64,000 nt of DNA from Psychroflexus sp. ALD_RP9 (lineage in GTDB: Bacteria > Bacteroidota > Bacteroidia > Flavobacteriales > Flavobacteriaceae). The notes beneath the pieces were generated by a model. The model saw nothing but the letters and a program-made list of their open reading frames with translations, was not told the origin of the DNA and searched no databases. The translations under genes and the position numbers were made by a program. Shown piece by piece: positions 41,709-52,096 of this stretch. The stretch lies in contig NZ_CP062973.1 in assembly GCF_017311165.1 (NCBI RefSeq), positions 1,736,001-1,800,000 of the forward strand, given 5' to 3'. The number at the start of each line of letters is the position of its first letter. The stretch's first letter is position 1.

Positions 41709-44700
41709 ATGACAAGAAATAATGAAAAGAATACACAACCGAGATTTAATAAAATCTCTATAGGTTTAGCATCGCCAGAAAGCATTTTATCAGCTTCTAG
41801 AGGTGAAGTTTTAAAACCTGAAACTATTAACTATAGAACACATAAGCCAGAACGTGACGGTTTATTCTGTGAACGTATTTTTGGTCCTGTAAAAGACTAT
41901 GAATGTGCTTGTGGGAAATATAAACGAATTCGCTACAAAGGCATAGTTTGTGACCGTTGTGGCGTTGAAGTTACTGAGAAAAAAGTTCGTCGAGATCGCG
42001 TTGGCCATATCAATTTGGTAGTTCCAGTAGCACATATTTGGTATTTTAGATCTTTACCAAATAAAATTGGTTACCTTTTAGGGATTCCTTCTAAAAAGCT
42101 TGACATGATTATTTATTACGAGCGTTACGTCGTAATACAATCAGGTATAGCTAAAAGAGAAGATGGTGAGGAGCTTAAAAAAATGGATTTCTTAACTGAG
42201 GAAGAATATCTAGATATTCTTGAAACACTTCCACAAGAAAATCAATATTTAGATGATGATGATCCTAACAAGTTCATAGCAAAAATGGGAGCCGAATGTC
42301 TTCTTGAAATCTTAAAAAGAATCGATTTAGATGAATTATCTTACGATTTAAGGCATAAAGCAAACAACGAGACCTCTAAGCAACGTAAAACTGAAGCACT
42401 TAAGCGTTTACAAGTCGTAGAAGCTTTAAGAGATTCAAAAAATAATCGTGACAATAACCCAGAATGGATGATTATGAAAGCCATTCCGGTTATTCCACCA
42501 GAATTAAGACCTTTAGTTCCATTAGATGGTGGCCGTTTTGCTACTTCCGATTTAAATGATTTATATAGACGTGTCATTATTCGTAATAACCGTTTAAAAC
42601 GTTTAATGGAAATTAAAGCACCAGAAGTTATTTTGCGTAATGAAAAGCGTATGTTACAGGAATCTGTTGATTCTTTGTTTGATAATACACGTAAATCTTC
42701 TGCTGTAAAAACTGATTCTAATAGACCACTGAAGTCTTTATCTGACTCTTTAAAAGGTAAGCAAGGTCGCTTTAGACAAAACCTACTAGGTAAGCGAGTT
42801 GATTATTCTGCACGTTCAGTTATTGTCGTTGGTCCTGAAATGAAGATGTATGAATGTGGTCTTCCTAAAGACATGGCGGCTGAACTTTATAAGCCGTTTA
42901 TTATTAGAAAGTTAATAGAGCGTGGAATTGTAAAGACAGTAAAATCAGCTAAAAAAATCATTGATAAAAAAGAGCCAGTTGTTTGGGATATCCTTGAAAA
43001 TGTTCTTAAAGGTCATCCTGTACTACTTAACCGTGCGCCAACACTTCACCGTTTAGGTATCCAAGCTTTTCAACCAAAATTAATTGAAGGTAAAGCAATA
43101 CAGCTTCATCCATTAGTTTGTACAGCTTTTAATGCCGATTTCGATGGTGACCAAATGGCAGTTCACCTACCATTAGGCCCTGAGGCTATTTTAGAAGCGC
43201 AGTTATTAATGTTAGCTTCTCATAACATTCTTAATCCAGCAAACGGATCTCCAATTACCGTACCATCTCAAGATATGGTTCTGGGCTTATATTATATGAC
43301 AAAGCCAAGAACATCAACTAAAGACCATACGGTTAAAGGCGAAGGCTTGACTTTTTATTCAGATGAAGAAGTTGAGATTGCTTACAATGAAAAAAGAGTT
43401 GACTTAAATGCAGTTATTAAAATTCGAGCTAAAGACTTTAACGAGTCTGGAGAATTAGTCAATCAAATTATTGAAACGACAGTTGGTAGAGTATTGTTTA
43501 ACCAAGCAGTACCGGAGCAAATAGGTTTCATTAATGATGTAATGACTAAAAAGGCCTTAAGAGATGTGATTGGTAAGGTACTAAAACACACTTCAGTTCC
43601 TGAAACCGCAGATTTCTTAGATAGCATTAAAGATTTAGGCTATAATTTCGCCTTTAGAGGTGGTTTATCATTCTCATTAGGTGATATTATTATTCCTAAA
43701 GAAAAACTTGAAATGATAGCTGAGGCTGAAGGTCAAGTTGAAGGTGTTACGGGCAATTACAACATGGGTCTAATCACTAATAACGAACGATATAATCAAG
43801 TCATTGATATTTGGACAGCAACTAATGCTAATTTAACCGAATTAGCTATGAAACGAATTCGTGAAGACCAACAAGGTTTCAATTCAGTTTTCATGATGCT
43901 TGACTCAGGTGCAAGGGGTTCTAAAGAACAAATTCGCCAGTTAACAGGTATGCGAGGCTTAATGGCTAAACCAAAGAAATCAACTTCAGCTGGCGGTGAA
44001 ATTATTGAAAATCCTATTCTATCTAACTTTAAAGAAGGTCTTTCAATTTTAGAATACTTTATTTCAACACACGGTGCACGTAAAGGTCTTGCCGATACCG
44101 CTTTAAAAACTGCTGATGCAGGATACTTAACACGTCGATTAGTAGATGTTTCTCAAGATGTGATTGTAAGAGAAGAAGATTGCGGAACTTTAAGAGGAAT
44201 TGAAGTTCAAGCCTTGAAGAAGAATGAAGAAGTTGTTGAAACTTTAGGCGAACGTATTAAAGGTCGAACCGCCCTAAACGATATTATAGATCCAATTTCA
44301 CAGGAACTTTTAGCTGAAGCTGGAGAAGAAATTAGTGACGATGTTGCTAATAAAATTGAGGCCTCTGCTTTAAATTCTGTCGAAGTAAGATCGCCATTAA
44401 CTTGTGAAGCAAAGCAAGGTATTTGTGTTAAATGTTATGGTCGAAATCTTTCAACTAACAAAACAGTTCAAAGGGGTGAAGCCGTAGGTGTTGTTGCTGC
44501 ACAATCTATCGGAGAGCCAGGAACACAGTTAACGCTTAGAACATTCCACGTTGGTGGTATTGCAGGTAACATTTCTGAAGAAAACAAACTTGAAGCTAAA
44601 TTTGATGGTGTTGCTGAAATTGAAGACCTTAAAACAGTTAAAGGCGAAGACAGTGAAGGTAAACCAGCTGATATTGTAATTTCAAGAACTTCAGAAGTTA

Positions 44701-46016
44701 AGATTGTTGATAAAAAATCAGGAATTGCACTAAGTTCTAATGTTATTCCTTACGGTTCACAAATCTTTATCAAACCAGGTAAAAAAGTAACTAAAGGTGA
44801 CGTTATTTGTAAATGGGATCCTTATAATGGTGTTATTATTTCTGAATTTGCTGGTCAAATTGAGTTTGAAAACATTACACAAGGACTCACTTATGAAGTA
44901 GAAAGTGATGAACAAACAGGTTTCCAGGAAAAAGTAATCATCGAATCTAAGAATAAACGTAAGATACCAACACTTCATATTAAAGATAATACTGGAGAGA
45001 CCATAAGATCTTACAACTTACCTGTTGGTGCCCATTTAATGGTTGATGATGAAGAGAAAATTAAAATTGGTAAGATTTTAGTTAAAATCCCAAGAAAATC
45101 ATCAAAAGCTGGTGATATTACAGGTGGTTTACCAAGATTAACTGAACTTTTTGAAGCTCGAAATCCTTCTAATCCAGCTGTTGTAAGCGAAATAGATGGT
45201 GTAGTTTCATTTGGTAAAATTAAGCGTGGTAACCGCGAAATAATCGTTGAATCTAAACTAGGTGAAATTAAAAAGTACCTTGTAAAACTTTCTAATCAAA
45301 TTCTTGTTCAAGAAAACGATTATGTTCGTGCAGGTATGCCACTTTCAGATGGTTCTGTTACACCAGAAGATATATTGAATATCAAAGGCCCAAGTGCTGT
45401 TCAACAATATTTAGTTAATGAAGTTCAAGAAGTCTACCGTTTACAAGGTGTACAAATTAATGATAAACACTTTGAAGTTGTAGTAAGACAAATGATGCAA
45501 AAAGTGAAAATACAAGATCCAGGTGATACTATTTTCCTTGAGAATCAACTTGTACATAAGCAAGACTTCATTAATGAAAATGATAATATGTTTGGTAAGC
45601 GCGTTGTTGAAGAATCAGGTGATAGTGTTAATTTGAAACCTGGACAAATTGTAACGCTTCGTGAACTTAGAGATGAAAATTCTCAATTGAAGCGTGAAGA
45701 TAAGCAATTGGTTTCAGCACGCGAAGTTGAACCTGCAACTGCTAAACCAATTTTACAAGGTATAACTAGAGCCTCATTACAAACTAAGTCATTTATTTCT
45801 GCAGCATCATTCCAAGAGACAACCAAAGTTTTAAATGAAGCTGCTGTGAGTGGTAAAGTAGATAAGCTAGAAGGCTTGAAAGAGAATGTTATTGTAGGTC
45901 ATAAAATACCTGCAGGTACTGGTCTTCGCGAATTTGATGATATAATTGTGGGTTCTAAAGAAGAATTGACAGAAATGATGCATCAAAATCAAGAAGTAAA
46001 TGTTAACTATAATTAA
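41709..46016 (+). CDS. rpoC: DNA-directed RNA polymerase subunit beta'
   Basis: The 1435-aa catalytic subunit. The start is the ATG at 41709 ([16 protein letters not shown]); an in-frame TTG 27 nt upstream is less likely. The N-terminal zinc site [20 protein letters not shown] lies near residue 67, the catalytic Mg loop [14 protein letters not shown] near residue 477, and the bridge and trigger regions follow ([31 protein letters not shown] near 935). The second zinc site is intact (CGTLRG and [14 protein letters not shown] near 900). The C-terminal tail after the SBHM repeats is of usual length. It is followed 10 nt later by the DUF3467 gene, as is common in Bacteroidota. Confidence 0.99.
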   Translation: MTRNNEKNTQPRFNKISIGLASPESILSASRGEVLKPETINYRTHKPERDGLFCERIFGPVKDYECACGKYKRIRYKGIVCDRCGVEVTEKKVRRDRVGHINLVVPVAHIWYFRSLPNKIGYLLGIPSKKLDMIIYYERYVVIQSGIAKREDGEELKKMDFLTEEEYLDILETLPQENQYLDDDDPNKFIAKMGAECLLEILKRIDLDELSYDLRHKANNETSKQRKTEALKRLQVVEALRDSKNNRDNNPEWMIMKAIPVIPPELRPLVPLDGGRFATSDLNDLYRRVIIRNNRLKRLMEIKAPEVILRNEKRMLQESVDSLFDNTRKSSAVKTDSNRPLKSLSDSLKGKQGRFRQNLLGKRVDYSARSVIVVGPEMKMYECGLPKDMAAELYKPFIIRKLIERGIVKTVKSAKKIIDKKEPVVWDILENVLKGHPVLLNRAPTLHRLGIQAFQPKLIEGKAIQLHPLVCTAFNADFDGDQMAVHLPLGPEAILEAQLLMLASHNILNPANGSPITVPSQDMVLGLYYMTKPRTSTKDHTVKGEGLTFYSDEEVEIAYNEKRVDLNAVIKIRAKDFNESGELVNQIIETTVGRVLFNQAVPEQIGFINDVMTKKALRDVIGKVLKHTSVPETADFLDSIKDLGYNFAFRGGLSFSLGDIIIPKEKLEMIAEAEGQVEGVTGNYNMGLITNNERYNQVIDIWTATNANLTELAMKRIREDQQGFNSVFMMLDSGARGSKEQIRQLTGMRGLMAKPKKSTSAGGEIIENPILSNFKEGLSILEYFISTHGARKGLADTALKTADAGYLTRRLVDVSQDVIVREEDCGTLRGIEVQALKKNEEVVETLGERIKGRTALNDIIDPISQELLAEAGEEISDDVANKIEASALNSVEVRSPLTCEAKQGICVKCYGRNLSTNKTVQRGEAVGVVAAQSIGEPGTQLTLRTFHVGGIAGNISEENKLEAKFDGVAEIEDLKTVKGEDSEGKPADIVISRTSEVKIVDKKSGIALSSNVIPYGSQIFIKPGKKVTKGDVICKWDPYNGVIISEFAGQIEFENITQGLTYEVESDEQTGFQEKVIIESKNKRKIPTLHIKDNTGETIRSYNLPVGAHLMVDDEEKIKIGKILVKIPRKSSKAGDITGGLPRLTELFEARNPSNPAVVSEIDGVVSFGKIKRGNREIIVESKLGEIKKYLVKLSNQILVQENDYVRAGMPLSDGSVTPEDILNIKGPSAVQQYLVNEVQEVYRLQGVQINDKHFEVVVRQMMQKVKIQDPGDTIFLENQLVHKQDFINENDNMFGKRVVEESGDSVNLKPGQIVTLRELRDENSQLKREDKQLVSAREVEPATAKPILQGITRASLQTKSFISAASFQETTKVLNEAAVSGKVDKLEGLKENVIVGHKIPAGTGLREFDDIIVGSKEELTEMMHQNQEVNVNYN

Positions 46017-46026
46017 AAATTAAGAT

Positions 46027-46335
46027 ATGAGTGAAACTAATGACAAGCAAAAGCTAAATATTCAAATTGATGAAGAAACTGCTCAAGGCATTTATAGCAA
46101 TCTAGTAATTGTTAATCACTCACCTTCTGAATTTGTATTAGATTATGTTAATGTAATGCCAGGTACACCAAAAAGCAAAGTGCGTTCAAGAGTTATTTTA
46201 ACACCACAACACGCAAAAAGATTACTTAAAGCATTAAATGATAATATTTTAAAGTATGAAAAGCGTCATGGTAAAATTCAAGAACAAGAAAAACCTAACA
46301 TTCCTTTAAACTTTGGTCCAACTGGCGAAGCTTAA
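46027..46335 (+). CDS. DUF3467 family protein
   Basis: A 102-aa conserved protein usually found next to rpoC in this phylum. The sequence has an alternating beta pattern: IQIDEETAQGIYSNLVIVNH near residue 11, SEFVLDYVNVMPGTPKSKVR near 34 and VILTPQHAKRLLKALNDNIL near 57. No catalytic motif is visible. It lies 10 nt after rpoC and just before a strong terminator, so it belongs to the rpoBC transcript. A role with RNA polymerase is inferred only from position. Confidence 0.85.
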   Translation: MSETNDKQKLNIQIDEETAQGIYSNLVIVNHSPSEFVLDYVNVMPGTPKSKVRSRVILTPQHAKRLLKALNDNILKYEKRHGKIQEQEKPNIPLNFGPTGEA

Positions 46336-46356
46336 TTAACTCTAATCTATAAACAC

Positions 46357-46388
46357 AAGCCTGTGAGTTTTACTCATAGGCTTTTTTA
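46357..46388 (+). terminator. Intrinsic terminator ending the rpoBC-DUF3467 transcript
   Basis: AAGCCTGTGAGT and ACTCATAGGCTT form a 12-bp stem with a 3-nt loop (one G-T pair), followed by a T tract, 21 nt after the DUF3467 stop. Confidence 0.92.
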
Positions 46389-46404
46389 TTGTTAAGCGTG
46401 ACAA

Positions 46405-46437
46405 TTTGACATAAGCGCTAATATGGCAATGCATTTG
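46405..46437 (+). promoter_or_regulatory. Candidate promoter of grpE-dnaJ
   Basis: TTTG (46405-46408) and TGCATTTG (46430-46437) are 21 nt apart and lie between the upstream terminator and grpE. The -7 box departs from TAnnTTTG at its second base, so the match is moderate. Confidence 0.35.
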
Positions 46438-46465
46438 ACATCTATTTATTACTAAATTTTAGGTC

Positions 46466-47113
46466 ATGAAAAAAGAACAAGATATTACTAAAGATACAGA
46501 TAAAAACGAGGAAGTACAAGAGTCATCAAAAGCAGGCAATACCTCAAATGATGAAACTTCTAAAGACCAATCAGAAGAAAATCATGAAGGCACTACTTTA
46601 GACGAACAAGAAACTTCTGAAGAGACGTCTACTAATAATGATAAAGAAGAAAAAGAAGAATTATCTGAAACTGAAAAGCTTCAACTAGCACTTGATGCTG
46701 AAAAAGATAAACACCTTCGCCTTTTTGCTGAGTTTGAAAACTACAAGCGTAGAACAAGTAAGGAGCGTTTAGAGTTATTTAAAACAGCTGGACAAGAAGT
46801 TATACAGTCTCTATTACCTGTTTTAGATGATTTTGATCGAGCCATTAAAGAACTTGAAAAATCGACTGATAAAGATGCATTCTCAGGCGTAGAGTTAATC
46901 AACAATAAATTAAGAGAAACACTTAAATCTAAAGGTCTTGAACCGATGAATGTAAAAAGCGGTGATACCTTTGATGCTGATTTGCATGAAGCTATCACTC
47001 AAATATCAGCGCCATCTGATGAAATGAAAGGCAAAATTATTGATGTGGTTGAACGTGGCTATACCTTAGGTGATAAAATTATTCGCTATCCGAAAGTAGT
47101 GACAGGGAAATAA
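46466..47113 (+). CDS. grpE: Nucleotide exchange factor GrpE
   Basis: Releases ADP from DnaK. The 215-aa protein starts with an unusually acidic, Glu/Asp/Ser/Thr-rich tail (about residues 1-65), then the long coiled-coil helix (LALDAEKDKHLRLFAEFENY with KRRTSKERLELFK) and the four-helix and beta-domain parts (LPVLDDFDRAIKELEKS near residue 117; VVERGYTLGDKIIRYPKVVT at the end). dnaJ follows after 73 nt on the same strand. No dnaK is in the window. Confidence 0.96.
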   Translation: MKKEQDITKDTDKNEEVQESSKAGNTSNDETSKDQSEENHEGTTLDEQETSEETSTNNDKEEKEELSETEKLQLALDAEKDKHLRLFAEFENYKRRTSKERLELFKTAGQEVIQSLLPVLDDFDRAIKELEKSTDKDAFSGVELINNKLRETLKSKGLEPMNVKSGDTFDADLHEAITQISAPSDEMKGKIIDVVERGYTLGDKIIRYPKVVTGK

Positions 47114-47186
47114 GCGTTGTTATCTAATCTTTTTCAGATAGAAAAATTATAGATAAAACCTTTCAAATCAAAAAAAATTAACTAAA

Positions 47187-48299
47187 ATGAAAGAAGATTA
47201 TTATGATATTTTAGGCATTTCAAAAAATGCGTCTCAAGCCGAAATTAAAAAGGCTTATCGCAAACTTGCTATTAAATATCATCCAGATAAAAACCCAGAT
47301 GATTCAGAAGCTGAAGAAATGTTTAAAAAGGCAGCTGAAGCCTATGAAGTTCTTGGGAATGAAGAAAAGCGCCAAAAATACGACCAATTTGGGCATAGTG
47401 CATTTGATGGCTCAGGTGGCTTTGGCGGTGGCGGAGGCATGAATATGGACGACATATTCAGCCAGTTTGGTGATATATTTGGTGGTGGCGGTTTTTCTGG
47501 CTTTGGTGGCTTTGGCGGCGGTGGTCGTCGGCAATCTAAAGGAAGTAATTTGCGAATTCGTGTAAAACTTACTATCGAAGAAGTAGCAAATGGTGTAGAA
47601 AAGAAAATAAAAGTTTCCCGTAAAAAGAAACCATCAGATACAACCTATAAAACTTGTTCAACTTGTAATGGTACAGGACAAGTTACCAAAGTTCAAAACA
47701 CAATTTTAGGTCGTATGCAAACATCTGCGCCTTGTACTACTTGTGGTGGTTCTGGGAAAATGATCGATCAAAAAGGTAAAGGAACAGATGCCCATGGTTT
47801 AAAATTAGAACAAGAACTAGTGTCCATAAAAATTCCAGCTGGTGTAGAAGATGGAATGCAACTTAAGGTTTCAGGCAAAGGGAATGAGCCTGTAGGAGAC
47901 GGAGTTAGCGGTGACTTACTTGTTTTAATTGAAGTTTTAGAACATGAAAATCTAAAACGTGATGGTAACAATCTTCATTATGACTTATATTTAAGCTTTT
48001 CTGATGTTGCATTGGGAACATCAAAAGACATTGATACAGTAAGTGGTAAAGTACGTATTAAAATTGAGCCTGGTACACAAAGTGGAAAAATTTTACGATT
48101 AAGAAATAAAGGTTTACCAAGTATCAATTCATACGGAAATGGAGATTTATTAGTTCACGTTAATGTTTGGACACCAAAAGAACTTACTAAAGAGCAAAAG
48201 AATTTCTTTCAATCAATGAAAGATGATTCAAATTTTGTACCTAATCCAGAAAAATCTGATAAATCCTTTTTTGAAAAAGTAAAAGATATGTTCTCGTAA
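47187..48299 (+). CDS. dnaJ: Co-chaperone DnaJ
   Basis: Stimulates DnaK ATPase and delivers clients. At 370 aa it has the J domain with HPDKNPDD near residue 32, a Gly/Phe-rich linker (about 70-112), the zinc region and the two C-terminal substrate domains ([37 protein letters not shown]). Only two of the four classical CxxCxGxG motifs are present (CSTCNGTG and CTTCGGSG), so a single zinc centre is expected. This reduced form is, to my knowledge, normal in Flavobacteriia. It is followed by two terminator hairpins. Confidence 0.96.
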   Translation: MKEDYYDILGISKNASQAEIKKAYRKLAIKYHPDKNPDDSEAEEMFKKAAEAYEVLGNEEKRQKYDQFGHSAFDGSGGFGGGGGMNMDDIFSQFGDIFGGGGFSGFGGFGGGGRRQSKGSNLRIRVKLTIEEVANGVEKKIKVSRKKKPSDTTYKTCSTCNGTGQVTKVQNTILGRMQTSAPCTTCGGSGKMIDQKGKGTDAHGLKLEQELVSIKIPAGVEDGMQLKVSGKGNEPVGDGVSGDLLVLIEVLEHENLKRDGNNLHYDLYLSFSDVALGTSKDIDTVSGKVRIKIEPGTQSGKILRLRNKGLPSINSYGNGDLLVHVNVWTPKELTKEQKNFFQSMKDDSNFVPNPEKSDKSFFEKVKDMFS

Positions 48300-48328
48300 T
48301 TGCTTTAACAAAAAATTATATATATTTG

Positions 48329-48361
48329 AACACTACTTAATCTTATAAGTAGTGTTTTCTT
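48329..48361 (+). terminator. Intrinsic terminator after dnaJ
   Basis: AACACTACTTA and TAAGTAGTGTT form an 11-bp stem with a 5-nt loop, followed by TTCTTTTT, 29 nt after the dnaJ stop. Confidence 0.88.
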
Positions 48362-48377
48362 TTTCATAGCATTTTTT

Positions 48378-48405
48378 CCCATTCGTTTTTAACGAATGGG
48401 TTTTT
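48378..48405 (+). terminator. Second terminator hairpin after dnaJ
   Basis: CCCATTCGTT and AACGAATGGG form a perfect 10-bp stem with a 3-nt loop, followed by five T; an A/T-rich flank precedes it, so it could also work in the opposite direction. The remaining 240 nt to the next gene hold no signal I can support. Confidence 0.82.
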
Positions 48406-48648
48406 AATTTAAATCCTTTTGGTTTCTCTAAGTAGACTCAAATGCAGCTTAAGTTATTCTGAAAAAAGTGTTGTGTGTTAAACTCTTAACTGATTTATTC
48501 TTACAGATTTAGCAATGTCTAATTATTTTACAAAACATTTATTGTTTTTTTCTTCTGTTGGTTATACCTTGCTTCGGTTACTTTATGAAAGCAGCTTAAC
48601 TGATGTTACTCTCATATATTTTAATAATGAATAACTAAAACCAAGCTT

Positions 48649-49806
48649 ATGTCGAGATTATTAATAGCGGAAGATGAGGCAAGTATTAGACGTGTATTGA
48701 CTAAAATATTGACAGAAGAAGATCAATCTTTTGAAATCATTGAAGCCGAAGATGGTGAACAAGCCTGTAAAATTCTAGAGAGCGAAAGCATTGATTTATT
48801 ACTTTGTGATATTAAAATGCCTAAAAAAGATGGTGTTGAAGTGCTACAATTCATCAAAAGTAATTCACTTGATTTACCTGTGATTATGATTTCAGGACAC
48901 GGAGATATCGATACAGCTGTAGAAACAATGCGTCAAGGAGCTTTTGATTATATTTCAAAGCCGCCAGATTTAAACCGCTTGTTAAATGCTGTTCGTATTG
49001 CATTGAAACACGATCAGCTACATAAAGAAAATAAAACACTGAAGAAAAAAGTAAGTAAAACTTATGAAATGATTGGTGAGGCGCCAGCGATTGCTGAAAT
49101 TAAATCTATGGTAGATAAAGTTGCTCCAACAGCTGCTCGCGTTTTAATTACAGGTGAAAACGGAACTGGGAAAGAGTTAGTGGCACATTGGTTACATGAA
49201 AAAAGTGAACGAAATAAAAAGCCATTTATTGAAGTTAATTGTGCGGCAATTCCTTCTGAATTGATAGAAAGCGAGTTATTTGGCCATGTTAAAGGTGCTT
49301 TTACATCAGCTAATAAAGATCGGGCAGGAAAATTTGAAGCATCTAACGGTGGAACTTTATTTTTAGATGAAATAGGAGACATGAGCCTACAAGCACAAGC
49401 TAAGGTATTACGTGCACTTCAAGAACAGAAGGTACAAAGAATCGGGAGTGATAATGACGTTAAAGTAGATGTTCGTGTCATTGCAGCAACCAATAAAAAT
49501 TTAAAAGAAGAAATTAAAGCTTCAAAATTTAGAGAAGATTTATATCATAGGTTAGCAGTTATTCTTATAAAAGTACCATCTCTAAAAGACCGCATAGCTG
49601 ATGTTGATTTGTTAGCGAAGCATTTTTTAAGTTTAATTGCAAACGAACAAGGCATTAAACCGAAGTCAATTACTCAAGAAGCACTTGAAGAACTAAAAAA
49701 ACACGATTGGCCAGGAAATATTAGGGAGTTTAGAAATGTGATTGAACGGCTTACTATCTTAGGAAAATCTACAATTGATGCTGAAGATATTAAAACTTAT
49801 CTTTAA
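48649..49806 (+). CDS. Sigma-54-type response regulator lacking a DNA-binding domain
   Basis: A two-domain NtrC-type activator of 385 aa. The receiver domain (about residues 1-120) has acidic residues near the N-terminus and the phosphoacceptor Asp in LLLCDIKMPKKDG near residue 57. The AAA+ domain (about 140-375) has the Walker A motif ITGENGTGKE, the sigma-54 contact loop HVKGAFTSANKDRAGKFEAS (GAFTSA instead of the common GAFTGA), the Walker B motif GGTLFLDEIGDM and the arginine-finger region FREDLYHRL. The protein ends IDAEDIKTYL with no Fis-type helix-turn-helix, so it should act on sigma-54 polymerase without binding an enhancer, or through a partner. It stands alone; no sensor kinase is adjacent. 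Confidence 0.88.
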   Translation: MSRLLIAEDEASIRRVLTKILTEEDQSFEIIEAEDGEQACKILESESIDLLLCDIKMPKKDGVEVLQFIKSNSLDLPVIMISGHGDIDTAVETMRQGAFDYISKPPDLNRLLNAVRIALKHDQLHKENKTLKKKVSKTYEMIGEAPAIAEIKSMVDKVAPTAARVLITGENGTGKELVAHWLHEKSERNKKPFIEVNCAAIPSELIESELFGHVKGAFTSANKDRAGKFEASNGGTLFLDEIGDMSLQAQAKVLRALQEQKVQRIGSDNDVKVDVRVIAATNKNLKEEIKASKFREDLYHRLAVILIKVPSLKDRIADVDLLAKHFLSLIANEQGIKPKSITQEALEELKKHDWPGNIREFRNVIERLTILGKSTIDAEDIKTYL

Positions 49807-50387
49807 TTTTTTTGAGGAGTATATTTCATAAAATACATTGTATCACCACTAGGATGTGGCCATTCTTTTAAAAGCTCAAAGCCATATCTTCTATAAGCAA
49901 CACTTACTCGCCTAATGCGTGTTTCTGCATAAATGGGTAATTGTTTTTCTTTAGCAATGTTAAACATGATGTCTTTCATTTTGTAAGCTGTTTTCTTATC
50001 TGTAACACCACGTGCATCTTCTAAAATCCCCCAAAACCAGCAATATAGATAGCTTCCTGAATTAGGGCGCTGCTGTTTGACAAATTTTTGGGTTTTAAGA
50101 GCTTTAAGTCCTTTTTTAAGTCCTGTGACATTTAAGGCCAGCTTTAAGTCACCTAAGAGTTCGCTCCAAAATCCTTCAGTGTGACCATTTTCTTCAAAAA
50201 AAATAGCGATTCCGCTATCATCATCGCAAGTGATTAAAGCGTCGCGCTTGATCGCTTTTTCGACCATATGTTTGGCGAGGTAATTAAAACGTTCTTCTTT
50301 TTTATGGTCGTCTTTAACAACTTCCATAGAAGTTGGTATTTCTTTTAAAAGTGTAGCGACGTTTTTTATAATGCGATCTTTGTTCAA
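49803..50387 (-). CDS. GNAT-like acetyltransferase domain protein
   Basis: A 194-aa protein that I place tentatively with GNAT-type acyltransferases. The C-terminal half alternates strand and helix as in that fold: SYLYCWFWGILEDARGVTDK near residue 112, AYKMKDIMFNIAKEKQLPIY near 133 and RRVSVAYRRYGFELLKEWPH near 158, close to the late GNAT motif where a Tyr and a strand end the acetyl-CoA site. No clear Q/RxxGxG/A loop is seen, so acetyl-CoA binding is not proved. Its stop codon overlaps that of the regulator gene on the opposite strand. Confidence 0.5.
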   Translation of the reverse strand: MNKDRIIKNVATLLKEIPTSMEVVKDDHKKEERFNYLAKHMVEKAIKRDALITCDDDSGIAIFFEENGHTEGFWSELLGDLKLALNVTGLKKGLKALKTQKFVKQQRPNSGSYLYCWFWGILEDARGVTDKKTAYKMKDIMFNIAKEKQLPIYAETRIRRVSVAYRRYGFELLKEWPHPSGDTMYFMKYTPQKN

Positions 50388-50486
50388 AATAAACTTGTTT
50401 AGAATTACAAAATTAACATAAGTTATTTAAACAAGCTAGGGAACATTAAAAACCTCAAATTCTTTTTTTAAGCATCAACTAATGTC

Positions 50487-50494
50487 TAATTTTG
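50487..50494 (+). promoter_or_regulatory. Candidate -7 box (TAATTTTG) for the MATE gene
   Basis: TAATTTTG fits TAnnTTTG and lies 18 nt before the TTG at 50513. An alternative TTG at 50492 would overlap this box, which argues for 50513 as the start. The -33 side is weak. Confidence 0.5.
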
Positions 50495-50512
50495 CAGGCT
50501 AAAATTTTTCAT

Positions 50513-51877
50513 TTGCAGCTACAGCTTTACACAAAAGAATTTAAACAAAACCTGATCATTGCTTTGCCTGTTATGTTAGGTCAACTTGGGCATGTATTAG
50601 TTGGCTTTGTAGATAATGTTATGATTGGTAAGTTAGGCCCAGCACCTTTAGCTGCTGTGTCTTTAGGAAATACTGTGTTATATTTTGCATTATTTTTGGG
50701 TATAGGTTTTAGTTTTGCAATTACACCTTTAATTGCTGAGGCAGATGGTGAAAATGACCAACTCAAAGGTCGATTTTATTTTCAGCATGGTTTAGTTATG
50801 TGTACGTGTATCGGTATTGTTTTGTTTGGATTGTTATTATTAGCTAAACCTATTTTATATCACCTTAACCAACCAAATGAAGTTGTAGAGTTAGCTATTC
50901 CTTATCTTAACATTGTTGCCTTTTCAATGATTCCTTTAATGATTTTTCAAGGTTTTAAACAATTCGCTGATGGTTTGTCGCTTACAAAATATGCGATGTA
51001 TGCAACAATTGCCGCCAATTTAGTAAATGTATTATTTAATTACTTATTAATTTATGGTGTTTGGTTTTTTCCAAAACTAGAGCTTGAAGGTGCGGCTATT
51101 GGTACTTTAATATCTCGTGTTTTCATGTTAGTTTTATTGTTTATGATATTAAAGAATCGTCCGAAATTGAAATCTTATTTTGTGCTTATTAAGCGATCAT
51201 TAAGCAGAAAAGTGTTTAAACGCCTCGTAAATTTAGGGTTTCCAACAGCTTTACAAATGTTGTTTGAAGGTGGTATATTTACAGCATCGGTAATTTTGGC
51301 AGGCACTTTGGGTACAGAAGCTCAAGCTGCTAATCAGATAGCTTTAAATTTAGTCTCTATGACTTTCATGATAGCAGTTGGTTTAGGTGTAACAGCTACC
51401 ATTCGAGTGGCGAACCAAAAGGGTAAGCGTGATTACTTCAACCTGAGACGTATTGCCAACTCTATTTTTATGCAAACCTTTTTAATTTCTAGCTTATTTA
51501 CGATTGGTTTTATTCTTTTAAAGTCATTTCTACCAACATTATATATCGATGAGAAAGAAGTAATTAGGTTAGCAGCGCAGTTGCTTGTAATCGCTGCTAT
51601 TTTTCAGTTAAGTGATGGCTTGCAGGTGGCTTTTTTAGGTGCTTTGCGCGGATTACAAGATGTAAAAATTCCAACTTTAATTTGCTTTATAGCCTATTGG
51701 ATGATTGGTTTTCCTATTTCTTTTGTATTAGGCAAATCAGAGCAGTTTGGCAGTGTAGGAATTTGGTTTGGCTTGCTTGCAGGTCTTACAACTTCAGCAA
51801 TAATGTTATATATTCGTTTTAATTATTTAACTAATTCTAGTAAAGGAAAATACACACAAATTTATGAAACTACCTAG
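50513..51877 (+). CDS. MATE family efflux transporter
   Basis: A NorM-type multidrug or toxin exporter driven by a cation gradient. The start is a TTG at 50513, giving MQLQLYTKEFKQNLIIALPV; no ATG occurs before VMLGQLGHVLVGFVDNVMIG, which is conserved in the first helix. The 454-aa protein has twelve hydrophobic segments in two pseudo-repeats, with AAVSLGNTVLYFALFLGIGF near residue 50 and the matching second-half segment AANQIALNLVSMTFMIAVGL near 270. It overlaps the next small gene by 14 nt. The substrate is unknown. Confidence 0.92.
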   Translation: MQLQLYTKEFKQNLIIALPVMLGQLGHVLVGFVDNVMIGKLGPAPLAAVSLGNTVLYFALFLGIGFSFAITPLIAEADGENDQLKGRFYFQHGLVMCTCIGIVLFGLLLLAKPILYHLNQPNEVVELAIPYLNIVAFSMIPLMIFQGFKQFADGLSLTKYAMYATIAANLVNVLFNYLLIYGVWFFPKLELEGAAIGTLISRVFMLVLLFMILKNRPKLKSYFVLIKRSLSRKVFKRLVNLGFPTALQMLFEGGIFTASVILAGTLGTEAQAANQIALNLVSMTFMIAVGLGVTATIRVANQKGKRDYFNLRRIANSIFMQTFLISSLFTIGFILLKSFLPTLYIDEKEVIRLAAQLLVIAAIFQLSDGLQVAFLGALRGLQDVKIPTLICFIAYWMIGFPISFVLGKSEQFGSVGIWFGLLAGLTTSAIMLYIRFNYLTNSSKGKYTQIYETT

Positions 51878-52094
51878 ATTTATATTGGGCGATAATACCG
51901 ATTTTAAGGATTCTATTTTTATAATTCATACAGAATTTCCTAGGTTTATTATTGATTTAAAAGACGACCAGATTGAATGGTTAGAAGATGTGGATGTAGA
52001 AAATGAAGAAGAGTTTACTGAAGAAACAAATACTTTAATTAAAGAAGCTTCTGAATTTTATGATCGTGAGGTGCAACGCTATCAAACCAATTAA
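51864..52094 (+). CDS. Small conserved acidic protein, function unknown
   Basis: A 76-aa soluble protein rich in Glu and Asp. It starts inside the MATE gene (14-nt overlap) with MKLPRFILGDNTDFKDSIFI, then FPRFIIDLKDDQIEWLEDVD and a Glu/Thr-rich helix ending EFYDREVQRYQTN. I recognise the general type from Bacteroidota genomes, where short proteins like this follow MATE genes, but no domain or motif can be named. It is probably co-translated with the exporter and the PAP2 gene 2 nt later. Confidence 0.7.
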   Translation: MKLPRFILGDNTDFKDSIFIIHTEFPRFIIDLKDDQIEWLEDVDVENEEEFTEETNTLIKEASEFYDREVQRYQTN

Positions 52095-52096
52095 TT

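Noticed and set aside
48515-48634. A 39-codon frame starting MSNYFTKHLLFFSSVG between dnaJ and the sigma-54 regulator
   Set aside because: It could be a small membrane-type peptide, but there is no homology, start signal or promoter to support it; AT-rich DNA gives such frames by chance.
50492-50494. TTG at 50492 as the start of the MATE gene
   Set aside because: It overlaps a TAATTTTG promoter-like box and adds seven residues not expected for the family; TTG 50513 gives a typical N-terminus.
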